64,000 nucleotides of DNA from Firmicutes bacterium AM31-12AC (GTDB lineage: Bacteria; Bacillota; Clostridia; Lachnospirales; Lachnospiraceae). Positions 9,058 through 19,679 of the stretch are shown piece after piece. The notes beneath the pieces are model-generated. The model did no database searches. It saw only the letters and a list, made by a program, of their open reading frames with translations, and was not told the origin of the DNA. Position numbers and translations under genes: made by a program. Location of the stretch: the NCBI GenBank assembly GCA_003480425.1, contig QUJA01000001.1:1-64000 (forward strand). Direction: 5' to 3'. The stretch's first letter is position 1. Every line of letters begins with the position of its first letter.

Positions 9058-9744
9058 TTAAAAAAGTTTTTTCTCGCGCATACTGACGTAACAATTATTT
9101 CCAATAATGATATGATCTAACAGATTCACGCCTAGCAGCTCCCCTGCTTCCTGTATCTGCTTTGTAATGATAATATCCTCTTTGCTCGGTGTCGGATCTC
9201 CACTTGGATGATTATGAAGCAATATAATAGAAACGGCACCTTTTTGCAATGCCTCTATAAATAATTCTCTTGGAGAAATAATAGCTGCATTGACTGTTCC
9301 TTTTGAAATAATTGTCTCGCCGATTAATTTTGTCTTGGTATTAAGCAGTAATAATTTCATATGTTCCTGCTTCTCATGGCGCAAATCTTCCATGTAATAT
9401 CTGGCAATAGATTCAGGAGAATTAAAGTTTAATTCTTCTTCTGCCGAAGCTTTTGAAAGACGTTTTGCCAATTCAGGTAAACACAAAATTTGTATTGCCT
9501 TTACTCTCCCGATTCCCTTCATATGAATCAACTGCTCATATGACCAGCGATGGATATTTAAAATTCCACCTTTAAATGAATCTGGATATAATATTTTTTT
9601 AGCAAGCTGAAGCGAATTTTCCCCTTTCGTTCCGGTTCGAAGCAAAACTGCCAGTAATTCAATATTTGTTAAATGTTTTGCTCCAAATCTTTCACACTTT
9701 TCATAAGGGCGCTCTTCTGTGTTTAATTCTTTAATTTTTTCCAT
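9058..9744 (-). CDS. radC: RadC family JAB-domain protein
   Basis: A conserved protein of uncertain biochemical function, historically linked to DNA repair. It has an N-terminal helix-hairpin-helix-like region (MKGIGRVKAIQI, about residues 75-90) and a C-terminal JAMM/JAB metalloprotease-like fold with the metal ligands H177, H179 and D190 in HNHPSGDPTPSKED. The 228-residue length is standard. No strong ribosome site is visible before the ATG, which may mean modest expression. It sits directly upstream of mreB, a common Firmicutes arrangement. Confidence 0.95.
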   Translation of the reverse strand: MEKIKELNTEERPYEKCERFGAKHLTNIELLAVLLRTGTKGENSLQLAKKILYPDSFKGGILNIHRWSYEQLIHMKGIGRVKAIQILCLPELAKRLSKASAEEELNFNSPESIARYYMEDLRHEKQEHMKLLLLNTKTKLIGETIISKGTVNAAIISPRELFIEALQKGAVSIILLHNHPSGDPTPSKEDIIITKQIQEAGELLGVNLLDHIIIGNNCYVSMREKKLF

Positions 9745-9855
9745 GGTATTTTCTACCGATGATACAAATTATAATATACACCGACTCATTTTAGCACAAA
9801 AAAATAATGATGTATAGTTTCACCAAATTAAAAATTGTGAAAATTTTGTAACGTC

Positions 9856-11463
9856 TTATGATGAAAACGGCTCAAATTTTTTTATAATTGCCTCTGCTAC
9901 TTTCATTCCATCCATTGCTGCAGAAGTAATCCCCCCTGCATATCCTGCACCTTCTCCACATGGATAAAGGCCTTTACAAGTGCTCTCAAAAGACTCTTCC
10001 CGTAAAATTTTAACCGGTGATGATGTTCTGCTCTCTACACCAGACAACAATGCATCTTCTCTTGCAAACCCATGAATTTTATGATCCATATTTAAAATTC
10101 CCTGTTCAATTGATTTGGCAAGTTCATCCGGGAAAATAGCACGGACATTAGCTAAACGATAATTTCCTTTCATCTGTGGATGTATATCACCAAGTTTTTC
10201 TGTCGGTATATTGTCACAAAAATCTTTATAGCACTGTACTGGGATATTTCCCTGACCAATTTGATATGCACGTTCTTCCAAATTTCTTTGGAACGCTATT
10301 CCGGCAAGTGGCGAATCGGATTTATAATCCTGTGGTGTAACCGTCACAATTACCGCACTATTGGCATTTTCTCCTAAACGATCATGATAACTCATTCCAT
10401 TTACTGCAAGTTTTCCATCCTCTGATGAGGCATTCACAACATATCCTCCGGGACACATACAAAATGTATAAACGCCTCTTTTGTTTTCTAATTGTGTCGT
10501 CAGTTTATATGCTGCTGCCGGAAATAAATCTGCCATTTCTTTTCCATATTGTGCTTCCTGAATCATTTTTTGCGGATGTTCAATACGAACACCTACAGCA
10601 AATGATTTTGCCTGCATAGGAATCCCTTCATCGTATAAAACCTGAAAAGTATCTCTTGCACTATGTCCAATCGCAAGGATCAAAGCATCACAATCTATTT
10701 TTTCTGAATTATTTATTATGATTTGTTTTAAGTGTCTGTCACTTTTTTCAGACCTATTAAAAATAAAATCCGTTACCTGTGCATGAAAGCGTACTTCACC
10801 ACCAAGTGAAAGGATTTCACGACGCATATTTGAAACAACGCAAGCCAATACATCCGTTCCGATATGAGGCTTTTGCTCATAAAGAATTGCTGGATCGGCT
10901 CCAAACTTCACAAATGTTTCTAAAACGAAATTATTTCTGCCAAATTTATCCTTGACAAGTGTGTTGAGTTTCCCATCAGAAAAAGTTCCTGCACCGCCCT
11001 CACCAAATTGGACATTTGATTTTGGATTTAGAATGCCTGTATTCCAGAATTTTTCTACATCCTGCATTCTTTCTTCTACCGGAGCCCCACGTTCAACCAA
11101 GATTGGTTGATATCCTTGCAATGCCAATGAGTACGCACAGAAAAGCCCCGCCGGACCAGCCCCGACTATAATCGGACGATGTCGTAACTTCATTGTTCCG
11201 ACTTTTGGAAATCCATATGATTTTTGAGAAACTTTTTGAACTTTATTCTTTGCTTTTTTTAAAATACGTTCTTCATTTTTTACTTGAAAATCAATGGCAT
11301 ATGAATAAAAAATAGTCGGCTTTTTTCTTGCATCAATAGAACGTTTATGAATATGATATTCTAACAATTCCTCTTCTTTTAAATGCAATGTCGTAAGCAA
11401 TAATTTTTTTAACTCCTGTTCTGTGTGATCAGGAGCTAATTTCAACTGATTAATTCGAAGCAT
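9856..11463 (-). CDS. FAD-dependent dehydrogenase of the COG2509 type
   Basis: A predicted soluble flavoprotein with no established substrate. It has an N-terminal ~90-residue domain (INQLKLAPDHTEQELKK onward), then a dinucleotide-binding motif IIVGAGPAGLFCAYSLALQG with the following acidic VERG, the conserved QFGEGGAGTFSDGKLNT block, and a C-terminal GEGAGYAGGITSAAMDG FAD-binding segment. The frame is open further upstream to 11658, but that part lies inside the preceding flavoprotein gene. The ATG at 11463 has GGGAGG upstream and gives 535 residues, normal for the family. It overlaps the BaiN-type gene by 14 bases, suggesting co-translation. Confidence 0.88.
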   Translation of the reverse strand: MLRINQLKLAPDHTEQELKKLLLTTLHLKEEELLEYHIHKRSIDARKKPTIFYSYAIDFQVKNEERILKKAKNKVQKVSQKSYGFPKVGTMKLRHRPIIVGAGPAGLFCAYSLALQGYQPILVERGAPVEERMQDVEKFWNTGILNPKSNVQFGEGGAGTFSDGKLNTLVKDKFGRNNFVLETFVKFGADPAILYEQKPHIGTDVLACVVSNMRREILSLGGEVRFHAQVTDFIFNRSEKSDRHLKQIIINNSEKIDCDALILAIGHSARDTFQVLYDEGIPMQAKSFAVGVRIEHPQKMIQEAQYGKEMADLFPAAAYKLTTQLENKRGVYTFCMCPGGYVVNASSEDGKLAVNGMSYHDRLGENANSAVIVTVTPQDYKSDSPLAGIAFQRNLEERAYQIGQGNIPVQCYKDFCDNIPTEKLGDIHPQMKGNYRLANVRAIFPDELAKSIEQGILNMDHKIHGFAREDALLSGVESRTSSPVKILREESFESTCKGLYPCGEGAGYAGGITSAAMDGMKVAEAIIKKFEPFSS

Positions 11464-12678
11464 TTCCTGCTGCCTCCCTCCCTGCGACAAATCCACTTGA
11501 CCATGCCCATTGTAAATTATATCCTCCACAAATTCCATCCACATCAAGAAGTTCTCCTGCGAAATAAATTCCCGGAACATAGTTTGATTCCAAAGTATCA
11601 GGATTAATCTCCGTTGTATCAACACCTCCACAACAGATCTGTGCCTGTTCGAATGCATTTGTCTCTGTAATATGTGTTCGTAAATGCTGGATCAACAGTA
11701 CTAATTTTTCAAGTTGTTCCCCGGACAGGTCAGACACTCTCATTTCTTTTGGCAACCGTGAAAGCCGAATCCACAGTTCACAAAGCTTTTTAGGGAATAT
11801 TCCGGTAAAAACTCATCTAGTGTTTTGTGTGGGCACAAAGTAATTCGTTCTTGTAAAAATGATAAAAATTCATCTTTATTCATATCCGGCATAAAATTCA
11901 AAACAGCTGTAACTGACTGTTTTTGATATATGGCCTTTGCCGCATAACGACTTACCTGAAATACCGGAATGCCGGAAATACCATAATTCGTCAACTGGAT
12001 TTCCCCTGTATCTGATGCAAGGGAAATGTCATCCGCATAAATTTCAACAGTTCCTTGAACCCTCACCCCTGAAATACTTTTATAAAATTTCTCTGCACAT
12101 CGAAGCTGAACAAGTGCCGGAAGCACCGGAACGATTCTATGACCAAGTAGTTTTGCTAATTGATATCCTGAACCATCTGATCCTGTCACCGGTGCTGCCT
12201 TTGATCCACAAGCAAGAATAACACTGTCTACAGTGATTGTTTTTTTATCGGTAGTAACGCGAATTCCTCTTTTTACCGGTTGAATATCTAAAACATTTAT
12301 TTCTGTCATGACACAAATATCTAATTTTGCGATTTCTATCTGTAATACCTCCAGTATAGCAGCCGCCTGATCAGAATACGGATATAAATAGCCATTTCTA
12401 TCCTTTGGATAAATCCCAAGTTCTTTAAAAAATGAAATTGTTTTTTCTACATTAAATTTTTGAATGATATTCCATGCAAAATCTCTGTTATCTGAACGAT
12501 AACATGCAGGTGTCTGAAAAGTATTTGTAAAATTACAACGCCCATTTCCGGTTGATAAAATCTTTTTCCCAATTCGGTCTTTATGTTCCAGAATGGTTAC
12601 CTTTACTCCCTCACGTGCGGCAGTGATTGCAGCCATCATTCCGGCTGCACCACCTCCGATTACTGCGACATGTCTCAT
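11450..12678 (-). pseudogene. BaiN/HI0933-type flavoprotein, broken by a one-base frameshift
   Basis: A family of FAD-dependent oxidoreductases (BaiN/RdsA-like, HI0933 fold). The first frame (12678-11740) has the FAD motif VIGGGAAGMMAA, GNGRCNFTN and the middle domain. The second frame (ending 11450) carries the C-terminal part with CCGGVDTTEINPDTLES, GIYFAGELLDVDG and GGYNLQWAWSSG. The frames join cleanly if one A is added to the A5 run at 11807-11811 (a T run on the coding strand). The sequence then reads FFTGIFPKKLCELWIRL into SRLPKEM, and the full protein would be 409 residues, the expected size. Both halves are otherwise intact, so this is a recent mutation or a sequencing error. Confidence 0.88.
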
Positions 12679-12693
12679 TAATCTATCCTCTGA

Positions 12694-13998
12694 CTACAAA
12701 TTTTTTAATTGTTCTTCTGTTACAATACCTGTCGATACAAGTTGCTGCAAAGATTGTAAAATTCCCAGCTTTGCATGTGGCCATGTAAGACCGCCCTGAA
12801 AATATACAGCATATGGTGGTTTAATAGGACCATCCGCACTTAATTCGATTGAAGACCCTTGCACAAATGCTCCTGCTGCCATAATCACATCGCTGTCATA
12901 TCCAGGCATTGCCCATGGCACCGGTGTTACAAAACTGTCCACTGGTGCAGCGGCCTGGATTCCCTTGCAAAATGCGATCACGCCATCAGCTGTTCCTAAT
13001 TCAACAGCCTGAATAATATCATGTCTGGATTCCTGACCATTCGGAATCACTCCAAAACCAAGACGTTCATATATATTCGCAGCAAATACAGCCCCTTTGA
13101 TGGCACTGCTTACAACGGTTGGTGCCAGGAAAAATCCTTGATAAAATGACTGCATTACACCAAGCGATGCTCCAACTTCTTTTCCAAGTCCTGGTGAAGT
13201 AAGACGATACGCACAGTTTTCGATCAGATCACTGCGTCCTGCCACATATCCACCGATTGGCGCAAGTCCACCACCCGGATTTTTGATCAGAGAACCAACT
13301 ATCATATCTGCTCCAACATCACTTGGTTCAATCGTCTCGACAAATTCCCCATAACAGTTATCAACCATACAAATTACGTCTGGTTTTATCTTTTTTACAA
13401 ATGCAATCAATTCACCGATTTTTTCTACTGAATAACTAGGACGTGTCTGATAACCTTTTGAACGTTGAATCGTGATCAGTTTTGTTTTCTCGTTGATTGC
13501 TTTCTCAATGGCAGGATAATCAAAATAACCATCTTCCAAAAGTTCAACCTGACGATATGTAATTCCGTATTCAGCAAGAGAACCTTTTGATGGACGAATT
13601 CCAATTACCTCTTCCAAAGTATCATAAGGTTTTCCAACCGGAGAGAGGAGTTCGTCTCCCGGACGTAAATTTGCGGATAGTGCAAGTGCAAGCGCATGTG
13701 TTCCACAAGTAATTTGTGGACGAACCAATGCTGCTTCTGTATGGAACGTGTCAGCATAAACCTGCTCTAAAGTATCACGTCCCTGGTCGTTGTATCCATA
13801 TCCGCTTGCATAGTGAAAGCAGCCTTCATTGACACGATTTTTTTGCATCGCATGAAGAACCTTTAATTGATTATATTCTGCTACCTTGTCAAAATTTGCA
13901 AATCGTGATTTCAACTCTTGCTCGATTCTATTTCCGGCATCAAGCACCACTTTTGATATTCCTAAATTTTGATACATTTCATCCATTATTGTATTCAT
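12694..13998 (-). CDS. Methionine gamma-lyase-family PLP protein (YnbB / COG4100 type)
   Basis: A PLP-dependent fold-type I enzyme related to cystathionine beta-lyases; the family was once called an aluminium-resistance protein, and its true substrate is unclear. Visible elements are GSLIKNPGGGLAPIGGY with the likely PLP lysine, the CMVDNCYGEF segment carrying the expected Asp, and the GCFHYASGYGYNDQGRD N-terminal block. The length is 434 residues. The ATG at 13998 has AGAGGA seven bases upstream and overlaps the end of miaA by 20 bases. The miaA-ynbB neighbourhood is also found in Bacillus subtilis. Confidence 0.9.
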   Translation of the reverse strand: MNTIMDEMYQNLGISKVVLDAGNRIEQELKSRFANFDKVAEYNQLKVLHAMQKNRVNEGCFHYASGYGYNDQGRDTLEQVYADTFHTEAALVRPQITCGTHALALALSANLRPGDELLSPVGKPYDTLEEVIGIRPSKGSLAEYGITYRQVELLEDGYFDYPAIEKAINEKTKLITIQRSKGYQTRPSYSVEKIGELIAFVKKIKPDVICMVDNCYGEFVETIEPSDVGADMIVGSLIKNPGGGLAPIGGYVAGRSDLIENCAYRLTSPGLGKEVGASLGVMQSFYQGFFLAPTVVSSAIKGAVFAANIYERLGFGVIPNGQESRHDIIQAVELGTADGVIAFCKGIQAAAPVDSFVTPVPWAMPGYDSDVIMAAGAFVQGSSIELSADGPIKPPYAVYFQGGLTWPHAKLGILQSLQQLVSTGIVTEEQLKNL

Positions 13999-14941
13999 TT
14001 ATAATTCCTCTTTCTTTCAATTCCTGAAGCATTGCTTTTAGAATTCTTTCTTCGTTATAATCATATTCTTTTTTATCAATCCACGTAACATCGGATTCTC
14101 TTTTAAACCATGTGATTTGTCGCTTTGCAAAATGTCTTGTATCCCGCTTGATAATTTCAACAGCCTCTTCCAACGAGCACTTATTATCTAAGTAATCTAA
14201 CATTTCTTTATATCCAAGACCTTGCATGGAAACCATATCTCTTGTATAACCTTTTTCTTTTAAAGACTGTACTTCTCTTACCAGACCTTCATTTATCATC
14301 TGATCCACACGAAGATTAATTTTCTCATATAAATGTGCTCTCTCATCGTTCAATACAAAATAAGAGAAATTATATGGAGATACTTTTTTTCGTTGTTCTT
14401 CATTATGCTCTGATATTTTTTCTCCGGTTTGATGAAAATATTCTAATGCACGAATGACACGTTTTACGTTATTGGCGTGAATGTCCTGTGCCGATTTTTC
14501 ATCAACTTCCCGTAAAAGGTCATGGAGATATTCTGCACCTTTTGTTTGTGCCAGTTTTTCCAGTTCTTCTCGATAAGACGTATCTTTTTCATTTTCTGAG
14601 AAATCAATATCATACAAAACCGCCTGAATATAAAATCCAGTTCCTCCTACGAGGATTGGTATTTTCCCTTTCTCATAGATTTTCTGTATTGCCTGTTTTG
14701 CCATCTGTTGAAAAAGAACAACGTGAAATTCTTCATCCGGCTCCAAGATATCTACAAGATAATGTGGAATTCCATCCATTTCCGAAGGCTTTATTTTTGC
14801 TGAACCAATATCCATTTGCTTATAGACCTGCATGGAATCAGCAGAAATAATTTCCCCGCCAATTGCTTTGGCAAGACCGATAGATGCTTTTGTTTTTCCA
14901 ACAGCCGTTGGTCCTGTTAAAATAACTAAAGGTTTTTTCAT
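13979..14941 (-). CDS. miaA: tRNA dimethylallyltransferase MiaA
   Basis: Adds a dimethylallyl group to N6 of A37 in tRNAs reading UNN codons; MiaB, encoded at 20-21 kb, then thiomethylates the product. It has the P-loop GPTAVGKTKASIG at the N-terminus, the SADSMQVYKQMDIGSAK block, GGTGFYIQAVLY, and the C-terminal RDTRHFAKRQITWFKR motif. The frame is open upstream into mutL, but the ATG at 14941 follows the mutL stop by one base with AAGAGGA upstream; the protein is 320 residues. Confidence 0.97.
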   Translation of the reverse strand: MKKPLVILTGPTAVGKTKASIGLAKAIGGEIISADSMQVYKQMDIGSAKIKPSEMDGIPHYLVDILEPDEEFHVVLFQQMAKQAIQKIYEKGKIPILVGGTGFYIQAVLYDIDFSENEKDTSYREELEKLAQTKGAEYLHDLLREVDEKSAQDIHANNVKRVIRALEYFHQTGEKISEHNEEQRKKVSPYNFSYFVLNDERAHLYEKINLRVDQMINEGLVREVQSLKEKGYTRDMVSMQGLGYKEMLDYLDNKCSLEEAVEIIKRDTRHFAKRQITWFKRESDVTWIDKKEYDYNEERILKAMLQELKERGIINEYNNG

Positions 14942-14942
14942 A

Positions 14943-16940
14943 TTATACAATCCTCTTGAATTTTTTCTCCAATTCTTTTTTTGACATTGCAATAATCGTC
15001 GGACGACCATGTGGACAATGATACGGATTCTCCAATTCTAATAGTTCACCGATTAATGCGTCAACTTCTTGTGCTGATAATCGGTTATTTCCTTTTACAG
15101 CCGCTTTACATGACATAGATGCTACTTTTTCATCAATGATATCCGGTGTCATATTGGTGCTAAGACCATCTGCCAGATTGTCCAGCATTTCCATAAAAAG
15201 CTCTTTTTTTGCAATGCTAAATAAATTTGCAGGAACCGCACGTATCGCATATTCCTCGCCCCCGAACGGCTCGATTTCAAAACCTATCCGCTCAAACCGT
15301 TCCTTATGTGTCTTAAGCAGCTCTGCTTCCTGCATAGAAAGTGTCAGTATAATCGGAGGACTTAAATACTGTGAGGTAAACTCCCGGTTTTTCATTTCTT
15401 TTAAAGTCCGTTCATATAAAACACGTTCATGAGCGGCATGCTGGTCTATAATATAAAGATTATCCTGAAATTGAACAAGCCAGTAGGTATCAAATACTTG
15501 TCCAATCAGACGATACTCTGCCCGGACCTCCCGTTTTAATAACTTTTCTTCAAATAAATTCAGTTGCTCTGGTTTCTGGACTACCGGTGTCTCATTTATC
15601 TTATATGTTGTAGCTTCACGAACCGAAGTCTGTATCCGTTTTTTCTGTTCTTCCGGTCTGAAAATCTTTTTCTGATCTTTCACCTCTGCTGAAGAATTCC
15701 GATTATGATAAGACATAACACGCTCTCTCATTTTACGGATAAAGTAATCCTCGTTATGAGGTTCCTCTTTCACCGGCTCTGGCACTGTCTGTGCCGCAGA
15801 ATCTATCGGTGTTGTCGCAATCGAAACTACAGCTCCCTTTGAATCGGATGGGATTGCTCGTCTTACAAGTTTAAGATCCGGTGACGGAGTCTTCTTTTTT
15901 TCCTGAACAGGCGATGTCAATGGTTCTGGAACTTCCACCTGTGGAATCAATTCCGGTTCTAATAATTGTCGATGTATTGCTTCAAATACGGTTTTATATA
16001 CTTCTTGTTGATTTTGAAAACGAAGTTCCATCTTTGTCGGATGCACATTTACATCTACTGTTTCTGTATCCACCTGGAAATGCAATACTACAAATGGAAA
16101 TTTATGTTGCATCATGAAATCTTTATACGCATCTTCAACAGCTCTTGAGATCATCGTACTTTTTACATAACGTCCGTTCACAAAAAATGTCTCAAAATTA
16201 CGATTTCCTCTTGTGATCAAAGGTTTCCCAAGATACCCGGTAATATGAATGCCTCCTTGCCGATAATCCAATTCCAGTAAATTAGATGCAACATCACGTC
16301 CATAAATATTATAGATCACATCCTTTAATTTGCCACTTCCGGAAGTTCTAAGCTTCTCTTGATTATTATTTAAAAATCGAAATGCAACTTCCGGATGAGA
16401 TAATGCCAATCGTATTAACAAATCTTGTACATGTCCCGCTTCTGTCATTGCAGTTTTTAAAAATTTGCGTCTTGCAGGGACATTATAGAATAACTGTCTT
16501 ATTATAAAAGTTGTTCCGTCAGAAGATCCGGCTTCATCTAATGAAAGTTCTTGTCCGCCTTCAATTACATATCTTGTTCCAAGTATAGCCTCTTTTGTTT
16601 TTGTGATTACTTCCACCTTTGTAACTGCCGCAATGCTTGATAATGCCTCTCCTCTAAATCCAAGAGATGTAATGTGAAGCAAATCCTCCACATTACGGAT
16701 CTTACTTGTAGAATGACGCAAAAATGCATTGCGGATATCTTCTTTCATAATACCACTTCCGTCATCGGTAATACGGATCAATGAGATTCCACCTTCTTCG
16801 ATCTCAATTGTAACATGTGTTGCTCCGGCATCAATCGCATTTTCTACAAGTTCTTTCACAATAGAAGCCGGTCGTTCAATCACTTCCCCAGCGGCAATTT
16901 TATCAATTGTAACCTGATCTAATACTTGAATATGCTGCAT
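14943..16940 (-). CDS. mutL: DNA mismatch repair protein MutL
   Basis: Couples mismatch recognition by MutS to strand incision. It has a GHKL ATPase domain with ELVENAIDAGA, DDGSGI and TSLGFRGEAL, a serine-rich linker (about residues 340-440) and a C-terminal domain with the DQHAAHERVLYE endonuclease motif starting at Asp499, plus CPHGRPT near the end. The endonuclease motif indicates a nicking MutL, as in bacteria lacking MutH. The length is 665 residues. A good ribosome site (AAAGGAG) precedes the ATG, and mutS is 12 bases upstream. Confidence 0.98.
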   Translation of the reverse strand: MQHIQVLDQVTIDKIAAGEVIERPASIVKELVENAIDAGATHVTIEIEEGGISLIRITDDGSGIMKEDIRNAFLRHSTSKIRNVEDLLHITSLGFRGEALSSIAAVTKVEVITKTKEAILGTRYVIEGGQELSLDEAGSSDGTTFIIRQLFYNVPARRKFLKTAMTEAGHVQDLLIRLALSHPEVAFRFLNNNQEKLRTSGSGKLKDVIYNIYGRDVASNLLELDYRQGGIHITGYLGKPLITRGNRNFETFFVNGRYVKSTMISRAVEDAYKDFMMQHKFPFVVLHFQVDTETVDVNVHPTKMELRFQNQQEVYKTVFEAIHRQLLEPELIPQVEVPEPLTSPVQEKKKTPSPDLKLVRRAIPSDSKGAVVSIATTPIDSAAQTVPEPVKEEPHNEDYFIRKMRERVMSYHNRNSSAEVKDQKKIFRPEEQKKRIQTSVREATTYKINETPVVQKPEQLNLFEEKLLKREVRAEYRLIGQVFDTYWLVQFQDNLYIIDQHAAHERVLYERTLKEMKNREFTSQYLSPPIILTLSMQEAELLKTHKERFERIGFEIEPFGGEEYAIRAVPANLFSIAKKELFMEMLDNLADGLSTNMTPDIIDEKVASMSCKAAVKGNNRLSAQEVDALIGELLELENPYHCPHGRPTIIAMSKKELEKKFKRIV

Positions 16941-16952
16941 TATGTACTCCTT

Positions 16953-19604
16953 TTACCAGCGATTTTTTAATTTGTTCTGAAGTCTGTAAATGGTATTTAA
17001 GGCATCGATTGGAGTCAGATTACCTACATCAATAGCTTTCAGTTCTTCAAGAACATCATCGTCTTTTACTGTGTCGAATAAAGAAAACTGTGCAATATCT
17101 ACTTCATCATATTTTTTAGACTTTGTTTTTTTCTTTGCTTCAGCCTCTCTGGAAGCAATTTCACTGACACGTGAAGTAATATCTTCATCCGCCAGTTCCT
17201 CTACGATTTCTTTTGCTCGATTGATTACAATATCCGGAACTCCTGCCAGTTTTGCCACCTGAATACCATAACTCTTGTCTGCTCCGCCTTTTACAATCTT
17301 TCGCAAAAATACAATATCATCACCCTTTTCTTTCACCGCGATACAATAATTGTTTACATTGTTGATTTTTCCTTCTAACTCTGTTAGCTCATGATAATGT
17401 GTTGCAAATAATGTTTTCGCGCCAAGTAATTTTGCATCACTGATATATTCTACAACTGCCCATGCAATGGAAAGACCGTCAAATGTACTTGTTCCTCGAC
17501 CGATTTCATCCAATACAAGCAGACTCTTACTTGTAGCATTTCGTAAAATATTAGCTACTTCCGTCATCTCTACCATAAATGTACTTTGTCCTGATGCAAG
17601 ATCATCTGAGGCTCCGACTCTGGTAAAAATACGATCCACAAGTCCAATGTTTGCTTTAGAAGCAGGCACATAAGAGCCAAGCTGTGCCATCAGCACAATA
17701 AGGGCAACTTGTCTCATATATGTAGATTTACCAGCCATATTCGGACCTGTAATAATAGAAATCCTCTGCTTTTTATCATCCAGCACGGTATCATTGCAAA
17801 TAAATGAGCCATTTGAAATCATCTGCTCTACAACTGGATGTCGCCCATCTTTAATATCAATTTTTCCCTGAACATTGATTGTAGGGCGGATATAGTTATT
17901 GCGTTCTGCAACAAGTGCAAGTGATGTAAACACATCCAATGCTGCAACGGCTTTCGCTGTTTTCTGAATTCGGATAACTTCTCCTGCAATCGTATCTCGA
18001 ACAGTACAATATAATTCATATTCCAGTGCATAAAGTTTATCTTCTGCACCTAAAATAGTGTCTTCCAGTTCTTTTAATTCAGGTGTAATATATCTTTCCG
18101 AATTTGCCAGTGTCTGTTTACGGGTATAATATTCCGGCACAAGTTCTTTATAAGAATTTGTTACTTCCAAATAATATCCAAACACTTTGTTATATTTAAT
18201 CTTTAGGTTTTTAATTCCTGTCTTTTCACGTTCCTGCTCTTCCAGTTTCGCAAGCCATGTTTTTCCATCCGATTTTGCACGACGAAGCGTATCTACTTCC
18301 TCGCTGTAGCCATCACGTATAATATTTCCTTCTTTCATAGCAATTGGTGGTTCTTGTGCAATTGCTGATTTTACAAGGGAGCATAAATCCTCCAGCGTAT
18401 CCATTTCTTTACAAATCTCACATAATAAGTCGGATTTCATATCTTCTAATATATAATGGATAGCCGGCAGCATTTCCAATGATGTTGAAAAAGCAGTGAG
18501 ATCTCGTGGATTGGCTGAGCCATACGTAATTCTTGTAATCAATCTTTCTAAGTCATATACAGGAGATAAATACTCTCTGATCTCTTCTCTGGAAATAGCC
18601 TCTTCTTTTAATTCTGTAACAGCATCCAGACGACGTTCTATTTCGGTACGCTCAATCAACGGTTGTTCAATATATTTTCGTAATGTTCTAGCCCCCATAG
18701 CTGTTTTGGTTTTATCCAATACCCATAATAAAGAGCCTCTTTTTTGTTTCTCACGTAAAGTTTCACATAACTCTAGATTCCGTCTTGTAGAACTATCCAG
18801 CATCATATATTTTCCGGTCGTATACGGTATGATATGTGTCATATGGGACAGATCATTTTTTTGTGTTTCCAATAAATATTGAAGCAGTGCCCCCGCACTG
18901 ATCACTCCACAATCATAATCCGCAAGTCCAAGTCCTTGCAGCGAAGATACCTTGAAATGTTCCATTAATTTAGATTTACAAATTTCATCATCAAAATACC
19001 ATGATTCCAATGAATAAATTGTAATTCCAAGTCGATTTTTCATATCTTCAAGATCCATTCCACTCATATAGAATGATTCATTGCAAATAATTTCTGACGG
19101 CATAAATTTAAAAATTTCATCTTTTAATTTTTGTCCGTCCGGCAGTTCTGTCACAAAATAATCTCCGGTAGTTACATCTGCAACTGACAATCCATAGCGA
19201 TCCGCAATGTATACAATACACATAATATAATTATTCTTGCTCTCGTCAATTGCGGCTGCATCCAAAATAGTTCCAGGTGTTACAATTCGCACTACTTCAC
19301 GCTTCACAATACCTTTTGCCTGTTTTGGATCCTCAACCTGCTCACAGATTGCTACTTTATATCCTTTAGATACTAATTTTGTCAAATATCCATCTACTGC
19401 GTGATAAGGAACCCCACACATTGGTGCACGTTCTTCCATCCCACAATTCTTTCCTGTCAATGTGATTTCTAATTCTTTGGATGCAGTCAATGCATCATCA
19501 AAAAACATCTCATAGAAATCACCTAGTCTATAAAATAAAATGCAGTCCGGATATTGAGACTTTGTCTCCATATATTGCTGCATCATCGGTGTCATTTCAG
19601 CCAC
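16953..19604 (-). CDS. mutS: DNA mismatch repair protein MutS
   Basis: Recognises base mismatches and small loops and recruits MutL. The mismatch-binding motif is present in YRLGDFYEMFFDDA (Phe-x-Glu, residues about 25-38). The ATPase has Walker A GPNMAGKST (Lys626), Walker B LLVLDEIGRGTSTFDG and a following ATHYHEL. The length is 883 residues, full size. The start is GTG at 19604, preceded by AAGGATGG; an ATG three codons later is possible. It is followed by mutL after 12 bases. Confidence 0.98.
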   Translation of the reverse strand: MAEMTPMMQQYMETKSQYPDCILFYRLGDFYEMFFDDALTASKELEITLTGKNCGMEERAPMCGVPYHAVDGYLTKLVSKGYKVAICEQVEDPKQAKGIVKREVVRIVTPGTILDAAAIDESKNNYIMCIVYIADRYGLSVADVTTGDYFVTELPDGQKLKDEIFKFMPSEIICNESFYMSGMDLEDMKNRLGITIYSLESWYFDDEICKSKLMEHFKVSSLQGLGLADYDCGVISAGALLQYLLETQKNDLSHMTHIIPYTTGKYMMLDSSTRRNLELCETLREKQKRGSLLWVLDKTKTAMGARTLRKYIEQPLIERTEIERRLDAVTELKEEAISREEIREYLSPVYDLERLITRITYGSANPRDLTAFSTSLEMLPAIHYILEDMKSDLLCEICKEMDTLEDLCSLVKSAIAQEPPIAMKEGNIIRDGYSEEVDTLRRAKSDGKTWLAKLEEQEREKTGIKNLKIKYNKVFGYYLEVTNSYKELVPEYYTRKQTLANSERYITPELKELEDTILGAEDKLYALEYELYCTVRDTIAGEVIRIQKTAKAVAALDVFTSLALVAERNNYIRPTINVQGKIDIKDGRHPVVEQMISNGSFICNDTVLDDKKQRISIITGPNMAGKSTYMRQVALIVLMAQLGSYVPASKANIGLVDRIFTRVGASDDLASGQSTFMVEMTEVANILRNATSKSLLVLDEIGRGTSTFDGLSIAWAVVEYISDAKLLGAKTLFATHYHELTELEGKINNVNNYCIAVKEKGDDIVFLRKIVKGGADKSYGIQVAKLAGVPDIVINRAKEIVEELADEDITSRVSEIASREAEAKKKTKSKKYDEVDIAQFSLFDTVKDDDVLEELKAIDVGNLTPIDALNTIYRLQNKLKNRW

Positions 19605-19679
19605 TTATTACGCCATCCTTTCAATTCAAATTAATGTATCTCAAAAGAAATCCTATTTATTATAGCATTTTTCGACTTT

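Noticed and set aside
11740..11760. Programmed -1 frameshifting as the reason for the split flavoprotein
   Set aside because: No X-XXY-YYZ slippery heptamer or following pseudoknot is seen; a missing base in the A5 run further upstream gives the family-like sequence directly.
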